Of a DNA stretch of 64,000 bases, positions 49,668 to 59,602 are shown piece by piece. Position 1 is the stretch's first letter. Every line of letters begins with the position of its first letter. Under the pieces are notes generated by a model. That model saw only the letters and a list, made by a program, of their open reading frames with translations, made no database searches and was not told where the DNA came from. Both the position numbers and the translations under genes were made by a program. The stretch is from Solibacillus silvestris_B (GTDB taxonomy: Bacteria > Bacillota > Bacilli > Bacillales_A > Planococcaceae), in assembly GCF_051967575.1 (NCBI RefSeq), contig NZ_JBQCJW010000015.1, positions 9,491 to 73,490 of the forward strand, in the 5' to 3' direction.

Positions 49668-51077
49668 ATGGCGAAAGAATATGATGTCGTTATTTTAGGT
49701 GGTGGCACAGGCGGTTATGTCGCGGCGATTCGTGCCTCGCAACTAGGCTTGAAAACGGCGATCGTTGAAAAAAATAAGCTTGGGGGCACATGCCTGCATG
49801 CTGGCTGTATTCCTACAAAGGCATTGCTCCGAAGCGCGGAAGTATATGTTCAATCAAAAAAAGCCATCGATTTCGGCGTGGAAGTAAATGATGTAAGCGT
49901 AAATTTTGAACGTGTACAACAGCGAAAGTCAATCGTCGTAGATCAGCTTTATAAAGGTGTCCAACACTTGATGAAGAAAGGGCAAATCGATGTGTACAAT
50001 GGCTTCGGCAGAATATTGGGACCGTCGATTTTCTCGCCGATGCCTGGCACGATTTCAGTCGAGATGAATGATGGCACTGAAAATGAAATGCTCGTTCCGA
50101 AAAATGTCATTTTGGCGACAGGTTCACGACCAAGACATTTGGAAGGTTTAAAAGTCGATGGGGAAAAAATCTTTACATCAGATGAATTTTTAACGATTGA
50201 AAAACTGCCGAAGTCGGTCATTATTATCGGTGGAGGCGTCATCGGTGTAGAGTGGGCTTCGATGCTCGTTGATTTTGATGTCGAAGTGACGATTTTAGAG
50301 CTTGGTGACCGATTATTGCCTACAGAGGATGAGGCAATTTCGGCGGAGATGCTTAAATCATTGAAAAAGCGCGGTGTGAACATTCACGTGAATGTACAGC
50401 TTGATCCGTCTACAATTGATGCACAGGATCACGTTACGGTTCAATTAAACGATGAGAAAATTTCGGCAGAGGCATTGCTATTATCGATTGGAAGAGTTGC
50501 GAATACCGAAAATATAGGCATTGAAAACACTGAAATTGAAATCAAGAACGGTTTTATTTCTGTAAATGATAATTTCCAAACGAAAGAAAGTCATATATAT
50601 GCTATAGGTGACGTCATTGGCGGCATGCAATTAGCGCATGTTGCCTCACATGAAGGTATACATGCAGTCGAGCATATTGCAGGCGGGAATCCCGCACAGA
50701 TCCATTATGCAAATATAGCGAGAGGGGTTTACAGTAATCCTGAAGTCGCGAGCACTGGTCTTACGGAACAGCAAGCCAAAAACAACGGCTATAAGACGAT
50801 TGCGAAGACCTTCCCGTTTAAGGCAATTGGAAAAGCGATTGTTTATGGTGAAACAGAGGGCTTTGTTAAGGTAATTGCAGATGAAGAATCGAATGATATT
50901 GTCGGGGTGCATCTAATTGGTCCGCATGCAACAGATTTGATTTCAGAAGCGGCGCTTGGCTTATTTTTAAATGCTTCATCATGGGAAGTCGGACAGATGG
51001 TGCATTTGCATCCTTCATTGAGCGAGATTATTGGAGAAGCTGCATTGGCAATTGAAGGGAAAGCTATCCATTTCTAA
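49668..51077 (+). CDS. lpdV: Dihydrolipoamide dehydrogenase of the branched-chain complex (E3)
   Basis: FAD enzyme reoxidising the lipoyl groups of BkdB with NAD. It has 469 residues: an FAD-binding GGGTGGYVAAIRASQLG, the redox-active disulfide GGTCLHAGCIPTKALL, an NAD-binding IIGGGVIGVEWASM and the C-terminal active HLHPSLSE motif. GGGGGGCTGG is upstream of the ATG. Its position between bcd and bkdAA assigns it to the branched-chain complex rather than to pyruvate dehydrogenase. Confidence 0.94.
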   Translation: MAKEYDVVILGGGTGGYVAAIRASQLGLKTAIVEKNKLGGTCLHAGCIPTKALLRSAEVYVQSKKAIDFGVEVNDVSVNFERVQQRKSIVVDQLYKGVQHLMKKGQIDVYNGFGRILGPSIFSPMPGTISVEMNDGTENEMLVPKNVILATGSRPRHLEGLKVDGEKIFTSDEFLTIEKLPKSVIIIGGGVIGVEWASMLVDFDVEVTILELGDRLLPTEDEAISAEMLKSLKKRGVNIHVNVQLDPSTIDAQDHVTVQLNDEKISAEALLLSIGRVANTENIGIENTEIEIKNGFISVNDNFQTKESHIYAIGDVIGGMQLAHVASHEGIHAVEHIAGGNPAQIHYANIARGVYSNPEVASTGLTEQQAKNNGYKTIAKTFPFKAIGKAIVYGETEGFVKVIADEESNDIVGVHLIGPHATDLISEAALGLFLNASSWEVGQMVHLHPSLSEIIGEAALAIEGKAIHF

Positions 51078-51096
51078 AAGTGAGCGGGGGGATTTT

Positions 51097-52107
51097 ATGA
51101 CTGAAAAGAACATAACACACGAGCAATTAGGTTTAACGGATGAAGACGTAATCAAAATGTATGAAACGATGCTAATGGCGCGCCGAATCGATGAGCGCAT
51201 GTGGCTATTGAATCGTGCGGGCAAAATTCCGTTCGTTATATCGTGTCAAGGGCAAGAGGCGGCTCAAGTAGGTGCTGCCTTTGCGCTTGATCATACAAAG
51301 GATTATATTGCACCATATTATCGTGATATGGGGGTAGTGCTTCACTTCGGGATGACTGCGAAAGATTTAATGCTGTCCGCTTTTGCGAAGGCAGAGGACC
51401 CGAATTCGGGGGGCCGACAAATGCCGGGCCACTTCGGGCAAAAAGAAAACCGAATTCTTACGGGTTCTTCCCCTGTAACGACACAAGTGCCTCATGCAGT
51501 AGGTGTAGCGCTTGCAGGAAAAATGCAGCAAAAGGATTTTATTACATTTGTAACGCTTGGTGAAGGCTCGTCAAACCAGGGGGATTTCCATGAAGGGGCG
51601 AACTTTGCGGGTGTGCATAAATTGCCTGTCATCATCATGGTCGAAAACAACCAATATGCGATTTCCGTTCCGGTAGAGCGCCAGTTAGGCTGTGCGCAAG
51701 TATCGGACCGGGCGATTGGCTATGGGATGCCCGGTGTAACGGTAGATGGAAAAAACCCATTGGAAGTGTACAAAGTAGTAAAGGAAGCGGCAGATCGTGC
51801 ACGCAGCGGTGAAGGTCCATCGTTAATCGAAACGGTTACTTTCCGTCTGACGGCGCATTCTTCCGATGATGACGATCGTCAATATCGTACAGCGGAAGAT
51901 ATTGCGGAAGGAAAAGCGAAAGACCCGATTTTGCTGTTTGAAGCGTATTTAAAGGAACGCGGTGTTGCCGATGATGCGCTATTTAAGCAAATTAACGATA
52001 AAATTATGGAAACTGTCAATGAAGCGACAGACTATGCAGAAAATGCAGCCTATGCCTCACCAGAACATGCATTGCGTTTTGTGTATGCGGAAGGAGAAGA
52101 TGCGTAA
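51097..52107 (+). CDS. bkdAA: Branched-chain 2-oxo acid dehydrogenase E1 alpha
   Basis: TPP-dependent decarboxylase subunit, 336 residues from ATG 51097 with GAGCGGGGGG upstream; the frame open from 51031 lies in lpdV. Visible are the N-terminal MLMARRIDERMWLLNR, RQMPGHFG, the TPP-binding GEGSSNQGDFHEGANFAG with the later ENNQYAISVP, and the TAHSSDDDDRQYR phosphorylation-loop region. The stop overlaps the bkdAB ATG (TAATG), so E1 alpha and beta are translated together. Confidence 0.94.
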   Translation: MTEKNITHEQLGLTDEDVIKMYETMLMARRIDERMWLLNRAGKIPFVISCQGQEAAQVGAAFALDHTKDYIAPYYRDMGVVLHFGMTAKDLMLSAFAKAEDPNSGGRQMPGHFGQKENRILTGSSPVTTQVPHAVGVALAGKMQQKDFITFVTLGEGSSNQGDFHEGANFAGVHKLPVIIMVENNQYAISVPVERQLGCAQVSDRAIGYGMPGVTVDGKNPLEVYKVVKEAADRARSGEGPSLIETVTFRLTAHSSDDDDRQYRTAEDIAEGKAKDPILLFEAYLKERGVADDALFKQINDKIMETVNEATDYAENAAYASPEHALRFVYAEGEDA

Positions 52108-53094
52108 TGCCGGTAATTTCTTATATTGATGCGATTAACTTAGCGATGAAAGAAGAAATGGAGCGAGATGACCGTGTCTTCGTATTGGGTGAAGATGTTG
52201 GTTTAAAAGGCGGGGTATTTAAAGCGACGACTGGATTGTATGACCAATTTGGCGAAGCGCGCGTACTTGATACGCCATTAGCGGAAAGTGCGATTGCGGG
52301 TGTCGCGATCGGTGCAGCGATGTATGGCATGCGCCCGATTGCAGAAATGCAGTTTGCGGATTTTATTATGCCTGCGGTCAATCAAATCGTGTCGGAAGCG
52401 GCGAAAATCCGCTATCGTTCGAACAATGACTGGAGCTGTCCGTTAGTTGTCCGCGCTCCGTTCGGCGGGGGAATTCATGGTGCGCTTTACCATTCCCAAT
52501 CGGTTGAAGCGATGTTTGCTGGTACACCTGGCTTAAAAATCGTCATTCCTTCGACACCATATGACGCGAAAGGATTATTGAAAGCGGCAATCCGTGATCC
52601 GGACCCAGTGCTGTTTTTCGAGCATAAGCGTGCATACCGCCTAATTAAAGGCGAAGTTCCGTCAGATGATTACACATTGCCGATCGGTAAGGCGGATGTG
52701 AAGCGCGAAGGTGATGATGTAACGGTCATTACGTACGGCTTGGCTGTTCACTTTGCATTGCAAGCGGCAGAGCGTCTGGCGAAAGATGGTATTGAAACTC
52801 ATATTTTGGATTTGCGCACAGTTAGTTTATCCGCTTGATCAAGAAGCGATCATTGAGGCGGCAAAGAAAACAGGGAAAATTCTACTCGTAACTGAGGATA
52901 ATAAAGAAGGCAGCATTATGAGTGAAGTTGCAGCGATTATCGCAGAACACTGCTTATTTGATTTGGATGCGCCGATTAAGCGCCTTGCAGGTCCCGATGT
53001 TCCAGCAATGCCATACGCGCCGACAATGGAGAAGTTTTTCATGATTAATCCCGACAAAGTTGAAAGCGCCATTCGAGAACTAGCAGCATTTTAA
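52107..53094 (+). pseudogene. bkdAB: Branched-chain 2-oxo acid dehydrogenase E1 beta, frameshifted
   Basis: The frame starting at 52107 encodes GEDVGLKGGVFKATTGL, PLAESAIAGVAIGAA, the MRPIAEMQFADFIMPA core and HILDLRTV, then stops at 52838. Homology continues in another frame as YPLDQEAIIEAAKKTGKILLVTED up to 53094. At 52820-52827 the sequence AGTTAGTT is a tandem 4-base duplication; with one AGTT the frame reads ...RTVYPLDQ... and gives a normal subunit of about 328 residues. As written, the product lacks roughly the last 85 residues (transketolase C-terminal domain). It is either a strain mutation or a sequence error; neighbouring genes look intact. Confidence 0.9.
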
Positions 53095-53155
53095 TATTGA
53101 CAATTAACTTTGTACTATTTTTGCAAAGGCCTATTAGTTAAAGGGGGATTGTTAA

Positions 53156-54481
53156 ATGACAATTCAAAATATCGTAATGCCACAGCTTGGAGAAAGTGTA
53201 ACAGAAGGTAAAATTGAGCGCTGGCTTGTCCAAGTTGGTGATAAAGTGAACAAATATGACCCGTTAGCGGAAGTGACAACGGATAAAGTAAATGCGGAAA
53301 TCCCATCTTCTTTTGCAGGCGTCATAGCAGAACTCATCGCTTCGGAAGGGGATACATTACCAGTTGGAGCGATCGTATGCACGATTGAAGTGGAAGACTC
53401 AGAGCTGCCAGCCGCACCAGCGGAAAAAAGCTCGAATGTAAGCTCGGCGATACTAAATGCAGGGGTGCAGCGGAAAGAAGCGGAAACGGTTGTCAAAAAA
53501 GATGAGAAGCCGGTCCGCACCGAACGCAAACCAGGCAGATTTTCGCCGGCTGTTCTTGCATTGGCAGCAGAGCATGAAGTTGATTTGTCGCAAATTGAAG
53601 GCACAGGCGTAGGCAATCGCATTACGAGAAAAGATGTCGAAGCATATGTAGCGGCAGGCAAGCCTACAAGCCAGGCAATTTCGCATGATGAACAACCGAC
53701 AGCGATTGTTGAGCCGCAGCGCGAAGCAACGTCACCGCCACCAGCTCCTCAAGCTAAAAACGAAATGGTTGCATCTACTGGGGATATCGAAATTCCAGTG
53801 ACGCAAGTACGTAAGGCAATCGCAAAAAATATGCTGCGCAGTACACATGAAATTCCGCATGCATGGATGATGATGGAAGTCGACGTTACGGAGCTTGTCG
53901 AATACCGGGACAGCATTAAAGAGGAGTTCAAGAAAAAAGAAGGATTTAACTTAACATATTTTGCATTCTTCCTAAAAGCCGTTTCACAAGCATTAAAGGA
54001 ATATCCAATCATCAATTCAGTATGGGCGGAAGATAAAATTATTCAAAAGAAAGATATCAATTTATCAATTGCGGTTGCGACGGATGACGCATTATTCGTG
54101 CCGGTTATTAAAAATGTCGATGAAAAATCGATTAAAGGAATTGCAAAGGAAATTCATGAATATGCACATCTTGTCCGCAATGGAAAGCTGAAACTCGAGC
54201 ATATGCAAGGCGGCACGTTTACGGTCAACAATACTGGTTCATTCGGTTCGGTTCAGTCGATGGGCATAATCAACCACCCGCAAGCCGCTATTCTGCAAGT
54301 GGAAAGCATTGTGAAAAGGCCTGTAATAGTACAGGGTAATATGATTGCGCCAAGATCAATGGTAAATTTATGTTTATCATTAGATCACCGAATTTTGGAT
54401 GGCATGATTTGCGGCAAATTCCTATCCCGCGTGAAAGAAATTCTCGAAAATGTCGATAAACAAAAGATGTCAGTCTACTAA
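53156..54481 (+). CDS. bkdB: Branched-chain 2-oxo acid dehydrogenase E2 (lipoamide acyltransferase)
   Basis: Core acyltransferase of the complex, 441 residues. The N-terminal lipoyl domain has TTDKVNAEIPS with the lipoylated Lys44. An Ala/Pro/Lys linker precedes the peripheral subunit-binding domain (about 125-165, RFSPAVLALAAEHEVDL). A second linker leads to the catalytic domain, ending in the active-site DHRILDG. GTTAAAGGGGG precedes the ATG. It is followed by a strong terminator that separates bkd from the mut genes. Confidence 0.94.
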   Translation: MTIQNIVMPQLGESVTEGKIERWLVQVGDKVNKYDPLAEVTTDKVNAEIPSSFAGVIAELIASEGDTLPVGAIVCTIEVEDSELPAAPAEKSSNVSSAILNAGVQRKEAETVVKKDEKPVRTERKPGRFSPAVLALAAEHEVDLSQIEGTGVGNRITRKDVEAYVAAGKPTSQAISHDEQPTAIVEPQREATSPPPAPQAKNEMVASTGDIEIPVTQVRKAIAKNMLRSTHEIPHAWMMMEVDVTELVEYRDSIKEEFKKKEGFNLTYFAFFLKAVSQALKEYPIINSVWAEDKIIQKKDINLSIAVATDDALFVPVIKNVDEKSIKGIAKEIHEYAHLVRNGKLKLEHMQGGTFTVNNTGSFGSVQSMGIINHPQAAILQVESIVKRPVIVQGNMIAPRSMVNLCLSLDHRILDGMICGKFLSRVKEILENVDKQKMSVY

Positions 54482-54488
54482 AACTACC

Positions 54489-54524
54489 GCGAAAGCCTGT
54501 AAAATAAGGCTTTCGCATTTTTTT
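54489..54524 (+). terminator. Terminator of the bkd operon
   Basis: Perfect stem GCGAAAGCCT/AGGCTTTCGC with an 8-base loop, then seven T. Confidence 0.92.
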
Positions 54525-54601
54525 ACTCTTTATTGTCAGAACTTTCTCGTGTAAAATATAGTACAGAAATATAACAAGGGGGGAAGCTATTAAGCGTCCA
54601 C

Positions 54602-56290
54602 ATGTCTATGAATATGAAAGAAATCGAATTTCAATCAGCTAGCTATGATCAGTGGAAAGAAGAAGCGGTAAAAGCTTTAAAAGGCAAGCCATTTGAATCT
54701 TTATTCACAAAAACGATTGAAAATATAACACTTGAACCACTTTATACGCAGGAAAGCTTAATCGAAAAGTTGGGTGGGCAATTGGAAAAGCAAGTGTCCA
54801 CAATTCGTTCATTAACACAAAAGACGAGCTTTGCCGTTGCACAGCAAATTATGGGGAATGACGCAGAGAGCTTTTTTGTGAATTTGGAGGAAAGTTTATC
54901 GCGCGGTAATGAAATGATTACAATTAATAGCCCTGCAGCCTTTGATTGGTCAGAAGAAAACGTGCACAAACTCGCAGCGTATTTATCGGAAAATTCATTC
55001 AAAATTACTGTCGGATCTTCTGAAGATTCATTGTTGCAAGTATTTGATCAAATTGATGAAGCAAAGCGCGAAAATGTACAAGGCTATGTCATCGCCCCGC
55101 AACCTGTACAGCTGGCGGACTATCCGAATGTGCGCACATTTGCAGCGAATACGATTCCTTTTCATAATAATGGCGCAAATGCGGTGCAGGAGCTTGCCAT
55201 CGCATTGGTACAAGCAGCTGAAATGGCAAATGAGGCAGCTGACTTTAAAGCGTTTGAAAATAAGTTTTTCGTGCAGTTTGCTGTCGATACACAATTTTTC
55301 GCGGAAGTGGCAAAAATCCGTGCGTTCAAAGTATTGTGGAAAGCGTTTGCTTCAGCATTCGGCAATGAAGCAAGCGCTGTCCCTGTCGTAGTGGAAACAT
55401 CTGTGCGCAGCTTCTCGAAGTATGATGTGTATGTAAACTTGCTGCGTGCGGGCAATGAAGCTTTCTCGGCGGCAATCGGCGGTGCGGACGTTGTCACAGT
55501 TCATCCGCATGATGCTTTAACACAATATACAGAGCAGTCAACTCGTATTGCGCGCAACGTCTCCCTTGTTACAAAAGAAGAATCGCATGTCACAAATGTT
55601 ATGGATCCGGCTGGCGGTTCGTATTTTATCGAATCATTGACAGCGGATTATGTGAAAGAGGCATGGTCGTTATTTTTGGAAATCGAAAAAGCGGGCGGTC
55701 TGCAGGCTTACGGGATCGATGCAAAAATCGAGGAAGTTTATAATGCAAGAATCAAGCAAGTGGAAACACGCAAGCATTCTTTAATAGGCACGAATATTTA
55801 CGCAAATCCTGCAGATGAAATCCCAACAGTCGAAAATGCGCATTTTGCACAAGTAAAACGCTTAGCGGTACCATTCGAAAACTTGCGTGCAAACTTTGCA
55901 AAATCAGGCTTAAAACCAGCTGTTTTAACATTTGGTCCATTGAAAAATTACAAACCGCGAGCTGATTTTGTGCAAGGCATCTTTGCAACAGCGGGCATTG
56001 TTGCACATCAAACGGAAGGCTTCCGAACAATTGAAGAAGCAAAAAACTGGTTGGCATCTGCGGATTACGATTATATTGTCGTTGCTGCAACAGATGATGA
56101 TGCGAAGGAGTTAATCCCGGCGTTATTGGAAGGCAAGAAGCAAAATATTCTATTGGATGCTGCCGGAAAATATAAAGAAGAGGAAGCGACTTGGACAGCA
56201 AATGGCTTAAACGGCTTTATTTTTGCAGGCCAAAACATTGTGCAAAAGCTGAATGATGTCGTGTTGAGTGTGAAGGGGGTACAGCAATGA
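54602..56290 (+). CDS. mutA: Methylmalonyl-CoA mutase, small (beta) subunit
   Basis: Non-catalytic partner of MutB in the B12-dependent heterodimer. It has 562 residues. The TIM-barrel part has VVVETSVRSFSKYDVYVNLLR and NVMDPAGGSYFIESLT. The C-terminal flavodoxin-like domain lacks the cobalt-coordinating DxHxxG found in MutB, as expected for this subunit. ATG 54602 is the first in frame; the AAGGGGGGAAG site is about 16 bases away, so initiation may be inefficient or ATG 54608/54614 may be used. It overlaps mutB (ATGA). Confidence 0.9.
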   Translation: MSMNMKEIEFQSASYDQWKEEAVKALKGKPFESLFTKTIENITLEPLYTQESLIEKLGGQLEKQVSTIRSLTQKTSFAVAQQIMGNDAESFFVNLEESLSRGNEMITINSPAAFDWSEENVHKLAAYLSENSFKITVGSSEDSLLQVFDQIDEAKRENVQGYVIAPQPVQLADYPNVRTFAANTIPFHNNGANAVQELAIALVQAAEMANEAADFKAFENKFFVQFAVDTQFFAEVAKIRAFKVLWKAFASAFGNEASAVPVVVETSVRSFSKYDVYVNLLRAGNEAFSAAIGGADVVTVHPHDALTQYTEQSTRIARNVSLVTKEESHVTNVMDPAGGSYFIESLTADYVKEAWSLFLEIEKAGGLQAYGIDAKIEEVYNARIKQVETRKHSLIGTNIYANPADEIPTVENAHFAQVKRLAVPFENLRANFAKSGLKPAVLTFGPLKNYKPRADFVQGIFATAGIVAHQTEGFRTIEEAKNWLASADYDYIVVAATDDDAKELIPALLEGKKQNILLDAAGKYKEEEATWTANGLNGFIFAGQNIVQKLNDVVLSVKGVQQ

Positions 56291-58437
56291 ACAAAGCAAA
56301 TTTCGAATCCGTTGTAATTGAACATGTGTTACAAGGAGAGCAACATACTTCTACAGGCTCATATATGACGAATGAAGGCATCGAAGTAAATACGGTTTAT
56401 AATGCGCAAAATATTGAACAGGCAAAACATTTGAAAGATGTAGCGGGCATCGCACCAAACACACGCGGACCATACCCGACGATGTATGTGGCGCGCCCTT
56501 GGACTGTACGTCAATATGCCGGCTTCTCAACAGCAGAAGAATCAAATGCCTTTTATCGCCGTAACCTGGCGATGGGGCAAAAAGGATTATCGGTGGCGTT
56601 CGATTTAGCGACACATCGCGGCTACGACTCAGACCATCCTCGTGTGACAGGTGATGTCGGGAAAGCTGGTGTAGCAATCGATTCCGTTGAAGATGCGAAA
56701 ATATTATTTGATGGCATTCCATTAGATCAAATGTCTGTATCGATGACGATGAATGGCGCGGTATTGCCGGTATTGGCTTTCTACATCGTTGCGGCGGAAG
56801 AGCAAGGCGTATCACCGGATAAATTGGCAGGGACGATCCAAAATGACATTTTAAAAGAATATATGGTGCGTAATACATATATTTACCCACCGGCAATGTC
56901 GATGAAAATAATTGCGGACATTTTCGAATATACGGCAAAATATATGCCGAAGTTCAACTCGATTTCGATTTCGGGCTACCATATTCAAGAAGCGGGCGCG
57001 ACAAATGATATTGAGCTTGCCTATACATTGGCGGATGGTCTTGAATATGTGCGCACAGGTTTAAAAGCGGGCATTGATATTGATGCATTTGCACCGCGAT
57101 TATCGTTCTTCTGGGCGATTGGCATGAACTATTACATGGAAATCGCCAAAATGCGTGCGGCACGTCGTATTTGGGCACAGATGATGTCGACATTCAATCC
57201 GAAAAATTCGAAAAGCCTTGCATTGCGTACACACTCGCAAACGTCTGGCTGGAGTTTAACGGAGCAAGATCCATTCAATAATGTGACACGTACATTAATC
57301 GAGGCAAATGCTGCAGCGATGGGTCATACACAATCACTGCATACGAATGCATTGGATGAAGCGATCGCATTGCCGACAGACTTCTCTGCACGCATTGCGC
57401 GTAATACACAGCTGTTCCTGCAAGAGGAAACAGGAATGACGAACGTAATCGATCCTTGGGGCGGCTCATATTATGTAGAAAAGCTGACAGAAGAGCTGAC
57501 GGAAAAGGCATGGGAATTAATCGAGGAAATCGAAGGACTTGGCGGAATGGCAAAGGCGATTGAAACAGGTCTTCCAAAAATGAAGGTTGAGGAAGCAGCG
57601 GCAAAACGCCAGGCGAAAATCGACTCAAAGGCGGAAACGATTGTAGGCGTCAACAAATACCGCCTTGCAGAAGAAGATCCAATCGATATTTTGGATATCG
57701 ACAATGCGATTGTTCGCGAAGCGCAAATTGCCCGCCTTGCAAAAATGAGAGCGGAGCGCAATGAAGAAGAGGTGCAAAAGCATTTGGCCCGTTTGACAAA
57801 AGCGGCTGAAAACGGATCGGAAAACCTATTGGCTGTTGCCGTCGACGCAGCTCGCGCTCGTGCATCATTGGGCGAAATTTCCGATGCGATCGAAGCGGTA
57901 TCAGGTCGCCACAAAGCGATTATTCGTTCGATTTCAGGTGTATATTCAGCGAACTTCTCTGATGACGAAATGATTGCCGAAGTAAAGCAGATGACGGAAG
58001 ATTTCCTTGAGGCAGAGGGTCGCCGCCCGCGTATTTTAGTCGCGAAAATGGGTCAGGATGGACATGACCGCGGTGCAAAAGTTGTTGCTACGGGCTATGC
58101 GGATTTAGGTTTTGATGTTGATATTTCGCCGTTATTTATGACACCGGAAGAAACAGCGCAAATGGCCAATGAAAACGACGTACACTGTGTCGGTGTGTCT
58201 TCCCTTGCAGCAGGTCATAAAACATTGGTGCCTGAACTTATTGCAGAGCTGAAAAAACTGGGGCGCGAAGATATTATCGTCATTTGCGGCGGTGTTATTC
58301 CGGCACAAGATTACGACTTCCTATATGAAGCCGGGGCGGTGGCGATTTTCGGGCCAGGTTCCGTTATTCCAGTGTCGGCAATGCGCATTATTGAAGAAAT
58401 TTATAAAAAGCTCGGCTATGAGGAAGTGGCGGAATAA
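56287..58437 (+). CDS. mutB: Methylmalonyl-CoA mutase, large (alpha) subunit
   Basis: Adenosylcobalamin-dependent isomerisation of (R)-methylmalonyl-CoA to succinyl-CoA. It has 716 residues. RGPYPTMYVARPWTVRQYAGFSTAEESN is visible as shorter blocks (RPWTVRQYAGF), with SVSMTMNGAVLPVLAFY and the C-terminal B12 domain motif KMGQDGHDRGAKV (DxHxxG) and GVSSLAAGH. The length is standard. It overlaps mutA and meaB at start and stop, indicating tight coupling of the three genes. Confidence 0.95.
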   Translation: MNKANFESVVIEHVLQGEQHTSTGSYMTNEGIEVNTVYNAQNIEQAKHLKDVAGIAPNTRGPYPTMYVARPWTVRQYAGFSTAEESNAFYRRNLAMGQKGLSVAFDLATHRGYDSDHPRVTGDVGKAGVAIDSVEDAKILFDGIPLDQMSVSMTMNGAVLPVLAFYIVAAEEQGVSPDKLAGTIQNDILKEYMVRNTYIYPPAMSMKIIADIFEYTAKYMPKFNSISISGYHIQEAGATNDIELAYTLADGLEYVRTGLKAGIDIDAFAPRLSFFWAIGMNYYMEIAKMRAARRIWAQMMSTFNPKNSKSLALRTHSQTSGWSLTEQDPFNNVTRTLIEANAAAMGHTQSLHTNALDEAIALPTDFSARIARNTQLFLQEETGMTNVIDPWGGSYYVEKLTEELTEKAWELIEEIEGLGGMAKAIETGLPKMKVEEAAAKRQAKIDSKAETIVGVNKYRLAEEDPIDILDIDNAIVREAQIARLAKMRAERNEEEVQKHLARLTKAAENGSENLLAVAVDAARARASLGEISDAIEAVSGRHKAIIRSISGVYSANFSDDEMIAEVKQMTEDFLEAEGRRPRILVAKMGQDGHDRGAKVVATGYADLGFDVDISPLFMTPEETAQMANENDVHCVGVSSLAAGHKTLVPELIAELKKLGREDIIVICGGVIPAQDYDFLYEAGAVAIFGPGSVIPVSAMRIIEEIYKKLGYEEVAE

Positions 58438-59531
58438 TGATGCCACATCAAGACAAGAGTGCTTTGTATGTCATGGATGGTGTGAAGGGTGGTCATGATG
58501 GAATGAGCTATTCAAACCCGAAAAAATTCCGTAAAAAAAAGCAGGAAGCGCTTGATATCCGAAAATTGGCGGAGGAAGTGCGGGCAGGTGACCGTACATC
58601 CTTATCAAAAGCGATCACGCTAATTGAAAGTTCAAACAATGCACATAAAGAAGACGCCCAAAAACTTTTGCAAGAGTTACTGCCTTATACCGGGGATTCG
58701 ATTCGTATCGGGATAACCGGAGTACCGGGCGCAGGGAAAAGCTCATTTATCGAAGCATTCGGTACAATGCTATGCAAAACGGGGAAGCGTGTAGCTGTTT
58801 TGGCCATCGACCCGAGCTCGTCGCTATCAGGCGGGAGTATTTTGGGCGACAAAACAAGGATGGAAGAGCTCGTGCGTCAGGAGAATGCTTTTGTCCGCCC
58901 ATCGCCGAGTGCCGGGACATTGGGCGGTGTCCATAAAAAATCCCGTGAAACGATGCTTTTATGCGAAGCGGCCGGTTATGACGTTATTTTAATAGAAACA
59001 GTCGGTGTCGGACAAAGCGAAACATATGTGCGCGGCATGGTCGACTTTTTCCTGTTGCTTGTGCTGACAGGTGCTGGAGACGAGCTTCAAGGGATGAAGA
59101 AGGGCATTATGGAGCTGGCGGACGGCATTATCGTCCATAAAGCGGATGGTGAAAATATACGCCAGGCTCGTCGGACGATGCAGGAATATAAGCAGATCCT
59201 TCATTTCCTGCAGCCATCCACGCCAGGTTGGCTAAGCACGGCTGTAACTGTTTCATCAATGGAAAAGAAAGGCTTGGAAAGTGTTTGGGATATGCTAGTG
59301 GAATTTGAGCAGAAGGTGAAGGAATCTAATTATTGGAATATTCGCCGTCGTGAACAAACACGGGATTGGTTCCATACGATGATTACCGATCATTTAATCG
59401 ATTCATTTTATAAAAGTCCGGAACGCAAAAAGCAGGTGCGCTCGCTTGAGGATGAAATATTGTATGGGCGTCTGACTGTTACGCAAGGGGTTAGTGCTTT
59501 ATTTGACGAAAAAAATACGAATGAATTATAA
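58437..59531 (+). CDS. meaB: Methylmalonyl-CoA mutase-associated GTPase MeaB
   Basis: G3E-family GTPase that protects and reloads B12-dependent methylmalonyl-CoA mutase. It has 364 residues with Walker A GVPGAGKSSF, LAIDPSSSLSGGSILGDKTR, the switch segment ETVGVGQSE and NKAD-type VHKADGEN. The N-terminal 30 residues are longer than usual; ATG 58503, inside the frame, is an alternative start. It overlaps mutB (TAATG) and completes the mutase unit. Confidence 0.93.
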   Translation: MMPHQDKSALYVMDGVKGGHDGMSYSNPKKFRKKKQEALDIRKLAEEVRAGDRTSLSKAITLIESSNNAHKEDAQKLLQELLPYTGDSIRIGITGVPGAGKSSFIEAFGTMLCKTGKRVAVLAIDPSSSLSGGSILGDKTRMEELVRQENAFVRPSPSAGTLGGVHKKSRETMLLCEAAGYDVILIETVGVGQSETYVRGMVDFFLLLVLTGAGDELQGMKKGIMELADGIIVHKADGENIRQARRTMQEYKQILHFLQPSTPGWLSTAVTVSSMEKKGLESVWDMLVEFEQKVKESNYWNIRRREQTRDWFHTMITDHLIDSFYKSPERKKQVRSLEDEILYGRLTVTQGVSALFDEKNTNEL

Positions 59532-59602
59532 TCAACAGTCTTTGCACATCTTTCGTAACCTTGCTATGATTATAAGGAAAATTGAAAGGGGCTAAAAAGC
59601 TT

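Noticed and set aside
52753..53094. Separate small gene after bkdAB
   Set aside because: It is the out-of-frame C-terminus of E1 beta displaced by the AGTT duplication.
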